64,000 nt of DNA, from positions 1,364,001-1,428,000 of the forward strand of contig NC_015957.1 of the NCBI RefSeq assembly GCF_000147815.2. The letters are read 5' to 3'. The DNA is from Streptomyces violaceusniger Tu 4113 (lineage in GTDB: Bacteria > Actinomycetota > Actinomycetes > Streptomycetales > Streptomycetaceae). A program made the translations under genes and the position numbers. Within the stretch, counting starts at the first letter, position 1. Every line of letters begins with the position of its first letter. Below, in pieces: positions 17,416 through 26,250 of the stretch. The notes beneath the pieces were generated by a model. The model had not been told where the DNA came from. It worked only from the letters and a program-made list of their open reading frames with translations, and ran no database searches.

Positions 17416-19188
17416 ATGGCCAGGGAATTCCAGCGCGGCCACAAGGCCAGGATCAGTGATCTGACGGCCGGGAGGGATCTGTACGTCGGGGTGCAGATCG
17501 CCGGGCCCGGCCTGACGTTCGACATCAGCTGCTTCGGGCTCGACGCGAACGAGCGGCTGTCGGACGACCGCTACTTCATCTTCTTCAACCAGCCGAAATC
17601 CCCTGAAGAAGCGATACAGCAACTCGGGGCGCAGGCCGGTGACACGGATTCGTTCCGTGTCACGCTCGACAGCATCCCCTCCGCCATCCAGAAGCTCTCC
17701 TTCACCGCGACCCTCGACGGCGCCGGGCAGATGTCGCAGATCGGCCCCGGCTACATCCGGATCGTCGCGGGCGGCGAGGAGGTGGCCCGGTATTCCTTCA
17801 CCGGTTCGGAGTTCAGCACCGAACGCGCGGTGATGCTGGGCGACTTCTACCTCAAGGACGTCTGGCGGTTCGCCGCCGTCGGGCAGGGCTTCGACGGGGG
17901 ACTGGACGCGCTGCTCAAGAACTTCGGCGGTGAAGTGGCCGAGGAGGAGCCCGCCCCCGCCCAGGGCGCCGCGCCCGGTTTCGCGCCGCCCGGCCAGGCA
18001 GCCCCCGCCCCGGGCTTCGCAGCCCCGGCCGCGACCGCTGCCCCGGCCGCCCCGGCGCCGCCCGCACCGCAGCCCGCCCCCGCCTTCGGCGCTCCCCAGG
18101 GAACGCCGCCGCAGGGGATGCCGCCCCAGGGGATGCCCCCGCAGGGGATGCCGCCCCAAGGGATGCCCGCCCCGGGTACGCCTCCGCAGGGAACGCCCCA
18201 GGGCACGCCCCCTCAGGGCGTTCAGCCGCCCGCCCCCGGCACCCCGCAGATGCACGGCGCCCCGACCATCGCCGCACCCATCGCGCCGCCCGGTCAGGTG
18301 CCGCCCCCTGGGCAGGTGCCCCCGCCCGGCCAGGTGCCGCCGCCCCCGCCTCCGGGCCAGCAGGCCCCCTTCGGACAGCCGCCGGGCCAGACCCCGCCCG
18401 CCCCCGCGCCGTACGGTCAGCCGCCCGCCCAGCCGTACCCCGGCCAGGCCGGTCAGCCAGGCCACCCCGGTCAGCCCGCTCCTTACGGTCAGCCGCAGGC
18501 CATGGGCGTCCCCCAGGGCGGTGGCGCGCCCGGGCTCCAGGCCGCGCTCGTCCAGTACCGCGAGGCGCCCACCGGCCAGCGCTGGACGCCGCAGAACCCC
18601 CGGCTGATGCGGGTCGACCTCGGCGTCGGCGGGCAGCCCGTGCTCGCCCGCCAGGGCACGATGGTGCTCTACCAGGGCAAGGTCGACTTCAGCTACAAGG
18701 GCGCCGGTTTCCGCGGCCGGATCGTCGGCAACGCGACCGGCCAGGAGATGCAGCTGATGCGCTGCACCGGCCAGGGCCAGGTCTTCCTCGCCGAGAACGC
18801 CGCCGAACTCCACCCGATCGAGCTCCAGGGCGACGCCATCTGTGTCGCCGCCGAGAACGTGCTCGCCTTCGACGAGTCGCTGCACCACGAGGTGCGCCGG
18901 ATCGAGGGTCACGGCATCCCCGGTGGCGCGCTGTTCACCATGCAGTTCCAGGGCACCGGCACCGTCGTGGTGAAGACCGAGGGCACGCCGGTCGTCCTCC
19001 CCGTCACCCCGACCACCTTCGCCGACAGCAACGCCATCGTGGCCTGGTCCGCCGGATCCCAGGTGATCATCTCCAGCCAGGTGCGGCTGCGCCGCAGCGC
19101 CTATCCCGGCCACAGCGGGGAGACCGTGAACCTCCAGTTCCGTGGCGCGCCCGGCAACTTCATCGTCGTCCAGCCCTACGAGGTCTGA
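17416..19188 (+). CDS. TerD-AIM24 fusion protein with Pro/Gln-rich linker
   Basis: This is a 590-aa three-part protein. Residues 1-175 form a TerD domain: the FGLDANERLSDDRYFIFFN segment is the Asp-rich Ca-binding signature, and TerD proteins serve in tellurite, phage and envelope stress. Residues about 175-375 are a Pro/Ala/Gln/Gly linker with runs of PPQGM and PPGQV repeats. Residues about 376-590 are an AIM24-type beta-helix domain (PVLARQGTMVLYQGKVDF ... GAPGNFIVVQPYEV). ATG 17416 is the natural start. Two stand-alone AIM24 genes follow at 11 and 16 bp, so this is a three-gene operon of AIM24 paralogs with the TerD domain only on the first. Confidence 0.88.
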   Translation: MAREFQRGHKARISDLTAGRDLYVGVQIAGPGLTFDISCFGLDANERLSDDRYFIFFNQPKSPEEAIQQLGAQAGDTDSFRVTLDSIPSAIQKLSFTATLDGAGQMSQIGPGYIRIVAGGEEVARYSFTGSEFSTERAVMLGDFYLKDVWRFAAVGQGFDGGLDALLKNFGGEVAEEEPAPAQGAAPGFAPPGQAAPAPGFAAPAATAAPAAPAPPAPQPAPAFGAPQGTPPQGMPPQGMPPQGMPPQGMPAPGTPPQGTPQGTPPQGVQPPAPGTPQMHGAPTIAAPIAPPGQVPPPGQVPPPGQVPPPPPPGQQAPFGQPPGQTPPAPAPYGQPPAQPYPGQAGQPGHPGQPAPYGQPQAMGVPQGGGAPGLQAALVQYREAPTGQRWTPQNPRLMRVDLGVGGQPVLARQGTMVLYQGKVDFSYKGAGFRGRIVGNATGQEMQLMRCTGQGQVFLAENAAELHPIELQGDAICVAAENVLAFDESLHHEVRRIEGHGIPGGALFTMQFQGTGTVVVKTEGTPVVLPVTPTTFADSNAIVAWSAGSQVIISSQVRLRRSAYPGHSGETVNLQFRGAPGNFIVVQPYEV

Positions 19189-19199
19189 AGGAGCCCGTC

Positions 19200-19883
19200 A
19201 TGGACCAGCAAATGATCTCGGGCTTCGCACCCGCCCCGGTCGCCGCCCGTATGGAGAACCACGGCGCCAGCATGCTCAAGGTCGCCATGCAGAGCGGCCA
19301 GGACCTCTTCGCCCGCACCGGCTCGATGGTGGCCTATGAGGGCTTCGTCCAGTACGAGCCCAACCCGCCGGCGGTACGTCAGATGGCCTCCCAGTGGCTG
19401 ACCGGCGAGGGCGCCCCGCTGATGCGGTGCAGCGGCGACGGGCTGCTCTACCTCGCCGACTACGGGGCCAACGTCGTGTGCATCAACCTCAACGGCGACG
19501 CGCTGTCGGTCAACGGCACCAACCTCCTCGCCTTCGACGCACACCTCCAGTGGGGCGTCGAACGGGTCAAGGGCATCGCCAAGTTCGCCGGGCAGGGCCT
19601 GTTCAACGTGGGCGTCTCCGGCACCGGCTGGGTCGCCCTGACCTCCCGCGGCACCCCCATCGTGGTCGACTGCGGCCGCGGTGAGGACGAGACCTATGTG
19701 GACCCGGACGCGCTCGTGGCCTGGTCCTCGGGGCTCAAGGTGAAGGGCAAGCGCAGCTTCAAGGCGTCGTCCCTGATCGGCCGGGGCAGCGGCGAGGCAT
19801 ATCAGCTCGGATTCTCCGGGCAGGGCTTCGTCGTCGTACAGCCCAGTGAGGACAGCACCGACCGGCTCCGGGCCCGGGGCTGA
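19200..19883 (+). CDS. AIM24 family protein (operon copy 2)
   Basis: This is a 227-aa stand-alone AIM24-domain protein, paralogous to the C-terminal domain of its neighbour. It shares the order DLFARTGSMVAYEG, LMRCSGDGLLYLAD, LLAFDAHLQW, GVSGTGWVALTSRGTP and FVVVQPSE. AIM24 was named for a mitochondrial inner-membrane organiser in yeast; bacterial members are of unknown function and are often linked to TerD-type stress genes. ATG 19200 lies 11 bp after the preceding stop with GGAG between. No signal peptide or membrane segment is visible. Confidence 0.87.
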   Translation: MDQQMISGFAPAPVAARMENHGASMLKVAMQSGQDLFARTGSMVAYEGFVQYEPNPPAVRQMASQWLTGEGAPLMRCSGDGLLYLADYGANVVCINLNGDALSVNGTNLLAFDAHLQWGVERVKGIAKFAGQGLFNVGVSGTGWVALTSRGTPIVVDCGRGEDETYVDPDALVAWSSGLKVKGKRSFKASSLIGRGSGEAYQLGFSGQGFVVVQPSEDSTDRLRARG

Positions 19884-19899
19884 GGGGGAGGGACACCAG

Positions 19900-20658
19900 A
19901 TGCAGAGCCCGCTTTTCGCCTTCACCGAGGCCCAGACGCAGGACCGCTACGCGCTGCAGAACCCGCAGCTGCTGCGGGTCGCCCTGAGCGGCCATGAGGA
20001 TGTGCTCGCCCGTAAGGGCAGCATGGTCGCCTATCAGGGGCTCATCGAGTTCGACGGCGAGTACCAGACGCCGGGGCAGCGCATGACCCGCAGCCGCGCC
20101 GGTGAGGGCCTGGACCTGATGCGCTGCTCCGGGCAGGGCACCGTCTACCTCGCCAACCTCGCCCAGCACATCCATGTGATGGACGTGGACCACGACGGGC
20201 TGACCGTCGACAGCTCCTATGTGCTCGCGCTCGACTCCACGCTGCACTGGGAGACGATCGCGGTGGACAGCCAGTACGGGATCTCCGGCTCCGGCAAGTA
20301 CAACCTCAACATCTCCGGCCACGGCAAGGTCGCGCTGATGACCTCGGGGCAGCCGCTGCTGCTCCAGGTCACCCCCGACAAGTACGTCAACGTCGACGCG
20401 GACGCCATCGTCGCCTGGTCCAGCTCACTGCGGGTCCAGATGCAGGCGCAGACGCACTCCTCGGGCGTCTGGCGGCGGCGCGGCAACACCGGCGAGGGCT
20501 GGGAGCTCAGCTTCCTCGGCCAGGGCTACGCCCTGGTGCAGCCCAGCGAGCTGCTCCCGCCGCAGAACGCGGTGGTCGGGGGCGGCATGGCCGCGCAGTT
20601 CGGCATGGGCCAGCAGGGCGCCCGTGGTCAGAACCAGGGCAATATCTTCAGCAACTGA
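19900..20658 (+). CDS. AIM24 family protein (operon copy 3)
   Basis: This 252-aa AIM24 protein is the third in a row. It carries RVALSGHEDVLARKGSMVAY, DLMRCSGQGTVYLAN, YVLALDSTLHWE and YALVQPSE. ATG 19900 follows GGGGGAGGGA; an upstream in-frame start would overlap the previous gene. The C-terminal tail (Gly/Gln/Asn-rich, about 220-252) is not part of the fold. Three tandem domains of one family suggest a heteromeric assembly, possibly with the TerD part as sensor. That is inference. Confidence 0.87.
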   Translation: MQSPLFAFTEAQTQDRYALQNPQLLRVALSGHEDVLARKGSMVAYQGLIEFDGEYQTPGQRMTRSRAGEGLDLMRCSGQGTVYLANLAQHIHVMDVDHDGLTVDSSYVLALDSTLHWETIAVDSQYGISGSGKYNLNISGHGKVALMTSGQPLLLQVTPDKYVNVDADAIVAWSSSLRVQMQAQTHSSGVWRRRGNTGEGWELSFLGQGYALVQPSELLPPQNAVVGGGMAAQFGMGQQGARGQNQGNIFSN

Positions 20659-20693
20659 CCGCGGTCACGTTGATCACGTCGATGGAGCACGGC

Positions 20694-20719
20694 GGCCGCG
20701 GACTCCCCGGTTCGCGGCC
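20694..20719. terminator. hairpin between convergent genes
   Basis: GGCCGCG (20694-20700) pairs with CGCGGCC (20713-20719) around a 12-nt loop, between the AIM24 operon and the convergent Nudix gene. There is no T-tract, so efficiency is uncertain. Confidence 0.45.
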
Positions 20720-20729
20720 GGCGCGCTCC

Positions 20730-21257
20730 TCACAACAGCGCGCGGGTGCGCGTCACCAGGTGCCGCACCGACTCATCGGCCACATCCGCCACCTCGTCGT
20801 AGCCGAACCAGCGCAGATCCAGTGACTCGTCGCTGATCGCCGCCACCGCGCCTTGGGGCGCGACCGCCGCGTACTGGACGTCCAGATGCCAGGCGCAGGG
20901 GGTGTGGTGCCGGTCGAGGCGCACCGGGCCGCCAGGCAGCAGCGTCAGCCCCTCGATCCCGGACTCCTCGGTGGCCTCGCGCAGCGCCGCGCCCGCGAGC
21001 GTGCTGTCGTCCGGCTCGCAGTGGCCGCCCATCTGCAGCCACATCCGCAGCTTCCGGTGCAGGGTGAGCAGCACGCGCTTCGAGTCCGGGTCGACCACCA
21101 GGGCGCTCGCCGTGATGTGGCCGTCCCCGCACGCCTTCCACATGCCGTCCGGATACGCGGCCAGATGGTCGCCGTAATGCCGCCGCAGCCGCTCCTGGGC
21201 GGCATCGGGCGCGGGCCACTCGGTGAGCACCCGCGCCGCGTCCTGGTGCAGACTCAC
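20730..21257 (-). CDS. Nudix hydrolase
   Basis: This is a 175-aa Nudix-fold pyrophosphohydrolase with the box GGHCEPDDSTLAGAALREAT followed by EESGI. The usual GxxxxxExxxxxxxREUxEExGU pattern is kept, with GGHCEPD opening. There are no accessory domains. ATG 21257 overlaps the TGA of the upstream DUF2342 gene by 4 bp (ATGA), so the two are translationally coupled. Substrate unknown; house-cleaning of nucleoside or nucleotide-sugar diphosphates is the family default. Confidence 0.88.
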   Translation of the reverse strand: MSLHQDAARVLTEWPAPDAAQERLRRHYGDHLAAYPDGMWKACGDGHITASALVVDPDSKRVLLTLHRKLRMWLQMGGHCEPDDSTLAGAALREATEESGIEGLTLLPGGPVRLDRHHTPCAWHLDVQYAAVAPQGAVAAISDESLDLRWFGYDEVADVADESVRHLVTRTRALL

Positions 21258-22738
21258 TTCTCGCCGTCGCCCCGGTCGTCGTCCTCGCCGCTCTCGCTGT
21301 CCTTACGGAGGTCGGGACGGTCGGGGTCGTCCTTACGGAGGTCGGGGCGCTCGGGGCCGTCCTTACGGTCCTCACCGCCCGCCGCCTCGCCGAGCATCTT
21401 GTCCAGCTCGGAGAAGTCAAGCTGCTCGCCGTGGACGAAGCCGTCCGGGTCGTCGAGGTCCTGCGCCGTCGGCAGCATGTCCGGATGCGCCCACAGCCCG
21501 TCGCGCCCCTCCAGGCCCCGGGCGTCGGTCAGCGAGGCCCACAGCCGGGAGGCGTCCCGCAGCCGGCGCGGCCGCAGCTCCAGGCCGATCAGCGTGGCGA
21601 AGGTCTGCTCGGCGGGGCCGCCGCTCGCCCGGCGCCGCCGCAGCGTCTCGCGCAGGGCGTCGGCGGACGGCAGATGCGGCTTGGCGGCGGCGTGCACCAC
21701 CGCGTCCACCCAGCCCTCGACCAGCGCCAGAGCGGTCTCCAGGCGCGCCAGCGCGGCCTTCTGCTCGGGGGTGTCCTCGGGCTGGAACATGCCCTGCTGC
21801 AGTGCCTCCTGCAGCTGCTCGGGGTGGGTCGGGTCGAGCTGGCCGACCGCGTCCTCCAGCTTGGCGGTGTCGACCTTGATACCGCGGGCGTACCCCTCGA
21901 CCGCGCCGAAGAGGTGCGAGCGCAGCCACGGCACATGGGCGAAGAGCCGCTGGTGGGCCGCCTCGCGCAGGGCCAGATACAGCCGGACCTCTTCCTTGGG
22001 CACGCCGAGGCCGGAGCCGAGCGCCGCGATGTTGACCGGCAGCAGGGCCGCCTTGCCCGCCGGGCCCAGCGGCAGCCCGATATCGGTCGAGCCGACCACC
22101 TCGCCGGCCAGCACGCCCAGCGCCTGCCCGATCTGGGTGCCGAACATGGCGCCGCCCATCGAGCGCATCATCCCGAGCAGCGGGCCGGCCATGGCCTGCA
22201 TCTCCTCGGGCAGCACATCGCCCATGGCGGCGCCGACCCGCTCGGCGACCGGGTCCACCAGGTCCTTCCACACCGGCAGGGTCGCCTCGACCCATTCGGC
22301 GCGGCTCCAGGCCACGGCGCTCCCGGAGCCCGAGGGCAGCGAGGTGACGCCGTCCAGCCACAGGTCCGCCAGGCGCACGGCCTCCTGGACCGCGGCACGG
22401 TCGGCGGGGCCGACGCTCTCGTCCTTACTGCCGTCGGCGGTGCCGCGCGCCACGGTCTGGCGCGCGATGTCCTTGGCCATGTCCCAGTTCACCGGGCCGC
22501 CCTCGTAGGAGAGCATCTGCCCGAGCTGCTGGAAGGCGGCGCCCAGGTCGCCCGGATTCAGCGAACCGAACATCGCGGCGAACGGATTGTCCGCGCCGCC
22601 CGCTCCGCCGGGTCCGCCTCCGAACCCGAGGGGATTCGCGGGGCCCTGCTCGCCGCCCTGGCCGCCCTTCTTCTTGCCGTCGTCGCCGTCCTCCGGCTCC
22701 TCCGGCGGAAGGCCGAATCCGAATGGGGTGTCACTCAC
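21254..22738 (-). CDS. DUF2342 zincin-like protein (putative zinc-dependent metalloprotease)
   Basis: This 494-aa protein belongs to the actinobacterial DUF2342/zincin_2 group, recognised by long helical stretches and the REAAHQRLFAHVPWLRSHL segment (about 245-265). The canonical HExxH is not visible; the family's protease activity is presumed. The N-terminal 60 residues are Gly/Pro/Asp-rich. The C-terminal 45 residues carry a repeat of the type PDLRKD in a highly acidic tail. GTG 22738 (VSDTPFGFG) is chosen over a much longer frame reaching past the divergent SDR promoter. Coupled to the Nudix gene. A homologous gene lies near UvrD2 and PDZ-Lon genes in mycobacteria. Confidence 0.82.
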   Translation of the reverse strand: MSDTPFGFGLPPEEPEDGDDGKKKGGQGGEQGPANPLGFGGGPGGAGGADNPFAAMFGSLNPGDLGAAFQQLGQMLSYEGGPVNWDMAKDIARQTVARGTADGSKDESVGPADRAAVQEAVRLADLWLDGVTSLPSGSGSAVAWSRAEWVEATLPVWKDLVDPVAERVGAAMGDVLPEEMQAMAGPLLGMMRSMGGAMFGTQIGQALGVLAGEVVGSTDIGLPLGPAGKAALLPVNIAALGSGLGVPKEEVRLYLALREAAHQRLFAHVPWLRSHLFGAVEGYARGIKVDTAKLEDAVGQLDPTHPEQLQEALQQGMFQPEDTPEQKAALARLETALALVEGWVDAVVHAAAKPHLPSADALRETLRRRRASGGPAEQTFATLIGLELRPRRLRDASRLWASLTDARGLEGRDGLWAHPDMLPTAQDLDDPDGFVHGEQLDFSELDKMLGEAAGGEDRKDGPERPDLRKDDPDRPDLRKDSESGEDDDRGDGEK

Positions 22739-22930
22739 GGGTTTCCTCGGCTCGTTGGGCCACCGGCTCCCGGGCCGGTGGCGGATGCCCGACATCACCA
22801 CCCAGCCTAGACACCTCGCCGGTTTCCGGGCTCGGTGCTTCGCTGATCGCCGCCCTGCGGCAGGATGGACGTCACCTGGTACGTATGCGTGCATGCGCTC
22901 CGTACTGAAGACAACCGCTGGAGACGCCCG

Positions 22931-24046
22931 GTGAGTTCCCCAGACCGAGAAGTTCGCGCTGCGCGAAACGATACGGCTCGCGCCGCACGACGACCCGTCG
23001 TGGCGGTGACCGGTGCCGCCTCGGGCCCAGGTGCCCTGCTCACGCAGCGGCTCGCGGAGTCCGAAGAGGTCAAGCAGGTCCTGGCCATCGATGAACGCCG
23101 CGGTGAGGTGACCGAGGCGCAGTGGCATGTGCTGGACGTCCGCGATCCGGCCATCGCCGAGAAGCTGCGCGGCGCGGACGTGGTGGTCCACCTCGCCGTC
23201 GACCTGGACCTGGGCACCGACTCCGCCGCCCGCACGGCCTACAACGTGCGCGGCACCCAGACCGTCCTTACGGCCGCCGCGGCGGCCGGGGTGCGCCGGG
23301 TGGTGCTGTGCACCTCCGCGATGGTCTACGGGGCGCTCCCGGACAACGCCGTGCCGCTCGCCGAGGACGCGGAGCTGCGGGCGACCGCCGAGGCCACCGG
23401 CGTCGGCGACCTCCTGGAGATCGAGCGGCTCGGGGAGCGCGCGCCCCGGGCGCATCCGGGGCTGAATGTGACCATCGTGCGCCCGGCGATCCTGGTCGGT
23501 GGCACGGACACCGCGCTCACCCGCTACTTCGAGTCACCGCGGCTGCTGGTCGTCGCCGGATCCCGTCCCACCTGGCAGTTCTGCCATGTGGAGGACCTGG
23601 TCGGCGCGCTGGAGTACGCCGCTCTGGAGAAGGTCGAGGGTGAGCTGGCGGTCGGTTGCGAGGGCTGGCTGGAGCAGGAGGAGGTCGAGGAGCTGTCCGG
23701 AATCCGGCGCATGGAATTGCCCTCGGCGGTCGCGTTGGGCGCCGCCTCCCGGCTGCACCGGCTCGGTCTGACGCCGTCCCCGGCCGGCGATCTCGCGTAC
23801 ACGATGCACCCGTGGGCGATCAGCGGCAGCAGGCTGCACGCGGCGGGCTGGCGGCCGCGCTGGACCAACGAGGAGGTCCTGGCGGAGCTGCTGGAGGAGG
23901 TCTCCGGCCGCCATACGGTCGCCGGCCGACGCCTGGGCCGTAAGGACGCCACGACGCTCGGCGCCACTGCCGCGGGCGCGACCGTGGCCCTGGTGGGCAC
24001 CGCGGCGATCGTGCGCCGCGCCCGTAAGGCGCGCCGCCGGGCCTGA
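22931..24046 (+). CDS. NAD(P)-dependent SDR / epimerase-dehydratase
   Basis: This is a 371-aa extended short-chain dehydrogenase. It starts at GTG 22931 with TGGAG 8 bases upstream. The nucleotide-binding GxxGxxG-type turn is VTGAASGPGALL (about 24-35). DVRD and a VVVHLAVD strand follow, then TSAMVYG with the active-site Tyr environment. The Lys of the canonical YxxxK is not evident, so catalysis is uncertain. The C-terminus has a hydrophobic stretch (about 345-365, GATAAGATVALVGTAAIV) before a basic tail, suggesting membrane attachment. An 11-bp repeat array begins at the stop codon. Confidence 0.82.
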   Translation: MSSPDREVRAARNDTARAARRPVVAVTGAASGPGALLTQRLAESEEVKQVLAIDERRGEVTEAQWHVLDVRDPAIAEKLRGADVVVHLAVDLDLGTDSAARTAYNVRGTQTVLTAAAAAGVRRVVLCTSAMVYGALPDNAVPLAEDAELRATAEATGVGDLLEIERLGERAPRAHPGLNVTIVRPAILVGGTDTALTRYFESPRLLVVAGSRPTWQFCHVEDLVGALEYAALEKVEGELAVGCEGWLEQEEVEELSGIRRMELPSAVALGAASRLHRLGLTPSPAGDLAYTMHPWAISGSRLHAAGWRPRWTNEEVLAELLEEVSGRHTVAGRRLGRKDATTLGATAAGATVALVGTAAIVRRARKARRRA

Positions 24047-24122
24047 GACAAGGCCTGAGACGGGCCTGGTCCGGGCCTGCGACGCGCCTGCCACGGGCCT
24101 GTACCGGAAGGCGCCTTCCGGG
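24041..24122 (+). repeat. 11-bp tandem repeat across SDR stop codon plus palindrome
   Basis: GCCTG begins at 24041, 24053, 24064, 24075, 24086 and 24097, giving six degenerate copies of an 11-12 bp unit (GCCTGAGACGG-like). The first copy contains the TGA stop of the SDR gene. An 18-nt perfect palindrome (24104-24121) follows and could serve as a terminator stem. Confidence 0.8.
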
Positions 24123-24158
24123 ATCCGGTATTACGCGAGGACGGGACGGTGCGGCACG

Positions 24159-24626
24159 ATGGACGGCATGGCACATTCGTACGATCATCCCGGCGAACTC
24201 GCGGCCGCCAACCCCATCCGGCTGCTCGCCGTCCGTGACAGGCCCCTGTCCGTGGACGAGGTGTTCGGGGCGGTGGGGGATGCCGCGGCGGGCGGTACGG
24301 CGCTGTTCGTGGGCACCGTGCGCAACCACGACGGAGGCGCGGAGGTCGGCGCCCTCGGCTACTCCGCGCATCCGACCGCCGAGGCCGAGCTGCGCCGGGT
24401 GGCCGAGAAGGTCGTGGCCGACTTCCCGGTCCGCGCGCTGGCCGCCGTGCACCGGGTGGGCGATCTGGTGATCGGCGATCTGGCCGTGGTGGTGGCCGTC
24501 TCCTGCCCGCACCGCGCGGAGGCGTTCGCCGCCTGCCGCCGTCTGATCGACGACCTCAAGCGTGAGGTGCCGATCTGGAAGCACCAGTCATTCGCGGATG
24601 GCACCGAGGAATGGGTGGGCGCGTAG
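24159..24626 (+). CDS. moaE: molybdopterin synthase catalytic subunit MoaE
   Basis: This is a 155-aa MoaE protein, the large subunit that transfers sulfur from MoaD thiocarboxylate to precursor Z in molybdenum cofactor synthesis. Family marks are GTALFVGTVRNHDGG, ALGYSAHPTAEAELRR, AVHRVGDLVIGD and SCPHRAEAFAACR. The C-terminal LKREVPIWKHQSFADG carries the active-site Lys pair. No moaD is next to it, so its partner must be elsewhere. ATG 24159 is used; ATG 24168 is an in-frame alternative. The last codons and the stop lie inside a 52-bp tandem duplication. Confidence 0.94.
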   Translation: MDGMAHSYDHPGELAAANPIRLLAVRDRPLSVDEVFGAVGDAAAGGTALFVGTVRNHDGGAEVGALGYSAHPTAEAELRRVAEKVVADFPVRALAAVHRVGDLVIGDLAVVVAVSCPHRAEAFAACRRLIDDLKREVPIWKHQSFADGTEEWVGA

Positions 24627-24716
24627 TGCCTCGTTGAGGGGTGGTGGTCGGGTGACGGGAGGGCGGGTGGGCGCGTAGTGCCTCGTTGAGGGGTGGTGGT
24701 CGGGCGACGGGAGGGC
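24613..24716 (+). repeat. 52-bp tandem duplication across moaE stop codon
   Basis: Bases 24613-24664 and 24665-24716 are identical except for one change (T24652 versus C24704). The first copy contains the final codons and TAG of moaE. A degenerate partial third copy follows from about 24717. Confidence 0.92.
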
Positions 24717-24874
24717 CGGTGGGCGGGTAGCGGGAATGCGGTTGGGCACGGAAGGGTGTACTCCACTTGCGTAACCCCCACCCTGCCGTGAGCGTTGACC
24801 TGGCAGAGGACTAATCTGCTCATCTGTCAGTCGCGGTCGTGAGCCGCGATTTTTCCAGGGGTCGGGAGGCTGCT

Positions 24875-25057
24875 GTGGGTGCGCTTCTCTGGTTGCTGAT
24901 TCCGCTGTTCGCGGCGATAGCCGCGGCGATATACGCGGGCATAGCCGCCCGGGCCGTAAAACGGAAGTCCGGGGGGGACGTAGCTGAGTTGGCCGGATAC
25001 GCCCGCTTCCGCGAGGCGATGGAGCGCCGGTCCTCCGATTCGGACGCCGCGGCCTGA
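24875..25057 (+). CDS. small single-pass membrane protein
   Basis: This 60-aa ORF starts at GTG 24875 with GGGAGG five bases upstream. Residues 2-25 form one hydrophobic membrane helix (ALLWLLIPLFAAIAAAIYAG), followed by a basic stop-transfer ARAVKRK and a short polar tail. No family is recognised beyond a small actinobacterial hypothetical. The strong ribosome site supports expression. It lies upstream of the PDZ-Lon protease gene on the same strand. Confidence 0.7.
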   Translation: MGALLWLLIPLFAAIAAAIYAGIAARAVKRKSGGDVAELAGYARFREAMERRSSDSDAAA

Positions 25058-25134
25058 CCGCGCCCCGTCCCCGCCGCCCCTCGTACGGACGGCCCCGACA
25101 GTGGACTGACGGACGGGTCCCGTACTGTCGTTCC

Positions 25135-26229
25135 ATGCCACGCCGCACCGCGACGATGCTCGCCTCCCTTCTGATGCTGATCGCGCTGCTCTGCGCCGGA
25201 GTGCTGATCCCGGTGCCGTACGCGGAGATGTCTCCCGGGCCGACGTACAACACCCTGGGCGAGCACAACGGGGAGTGCGTGCTGCAGATCTCGGGCCGTA
25301 AGAGCTGTGAGACCACGGGTGGCCATCTGAACATGACCACGGTCCGCGTCACCGGCTCCGAGTACCGGATGAACCTCGTGGAGGCCGTCTACGGCTGGCT
25401 GGCGCACGATGACGTGGTCGTGCCGCACAGCACCCTCTACCCGGACGACAAGACCCCGGACCAGGTCGACCAGCAGAACGCCGAGGAGTTCACCCAGTCC
25501 CAGGCGTCCGCCAAGGTCGCCGCGCTGCGGGCGCTGAAGAAGCCGGTCACCGCGCATGTCATCGTGGGCGCCGTCCAGAAGGGCGCCCCGGCCCAGGGCA
25601 AGCTGCACGCGGGCGATGTGATCAAGTCGGTGGACGGCACGGCGGTGCGCGAGCCCGATGACGTCGCCAAACTGGTCACCAAGCACAAGCCGGGCCAGAA
25701 GGTGGCCTTCTCGGTCGTCCCGGCCAAGGATGTGGCCGCGGCGGAGAAGCGCGGCAAGCAGCCCACCGGCGAGGAGCGCGTCACGATCACCACCGCTAAG
25801 GCGGACCAGGGCCCCTCCCGCGCCATCGTGGGCATCCAGGCCGGGGTCGACTACACCTTCCCGTTCCGGATCGACATCAAGCTGGCGGACGTGGGCGGGC
25901 CCAGCGCGGGTCTGATGTTCGCGCTCGGGATCGTGGACCGGCTGTCGCCCGGCGATCTCACCGGCGGGAAGTACATCGCGGGCACCGGCACCATCGACGA
26001 CAAGGGCACGGTCGGTCCGATCGGCGGGATCGAGATGAAGACGATCGGCGCGCGCGACGCGGGCGCCCGCTACTTCCTCACGCCCAAGGAGAACTGCGCG
26101 GCCGCCGCCAAGGACGTGCCGGGCGGCCTGCGGCTGGTCAAGGTGCACACGATCGACGACGCCCTCAAGGCGCTCGAGAAGATCCGTAAGGGGGACACCG
26201 CCGGTCTGCCGAAGTGCACGACGGGCTGA
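25135..26229 (+). CDS. membrane-anchored PDZ and Lon-type (S16) serine protease, YlbL family
   Basis: This is a 364-aa protein. A signal-anchor occupies residues 5-25 (TMLASLLMLIALLCAGVLIP). A PDZ domain follows (about 145-220, HAGDVIKSVDGTAVREPDDV), then a Lon-type proteolytic domain. The catalytic Ser is in DVGGPSAGLMFALG and the catalytic Lys in GGIEMKTIGARDAGA. There is no ATPase domain, so it resembles the secreted YlbL group acting outside the membrane, probably in envelope quality control. ATG 25135. Conserved beside UPF0182 in actinobacteria. Confidence 0.92.
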   Translation: MPRRTATMLASLLMLIALLCAGVLIPVPYAEMSPGPTYNTLGEHNGECVLQISGRKSCETTGGHLNMTTVRVTGSEYRMNLVEAVYGWLAHDDVVVPHSTLYPDDKTPDQVDQQNAEEFTQSQASAKVAALRALKKPVTAHVIVGAVQKGAPAQGKLHAGDVIKSVDGTAVREPDDVAKLVTKHKPGQKVAFSVVPAKDVAAAEKRGKQPTGEERVTITTAKADQGPSRAIVGIQAGVDYTFPFRIDIKLADVGGPSAGLMFALGIVDRLSPGDLTGGKYIAGTGTIDDKGTVGPIGGIEMKTIGARDAGARYFLTPKENCAAAAKDVPGGLRLVKVHTIDDALKALEKIRKGDTAGLPKCTTG

Positions 26230-26250
26230 GCGGCGCCCCCCGCTCAGCGG

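Noticed and set aside
24732..24758. GGGAAT-N18-GTG resembling a SigR promoter before the small membrane gene
   Set aside because: The -10 reads GTG rather than GTT at the correct spacing, so it was not called.
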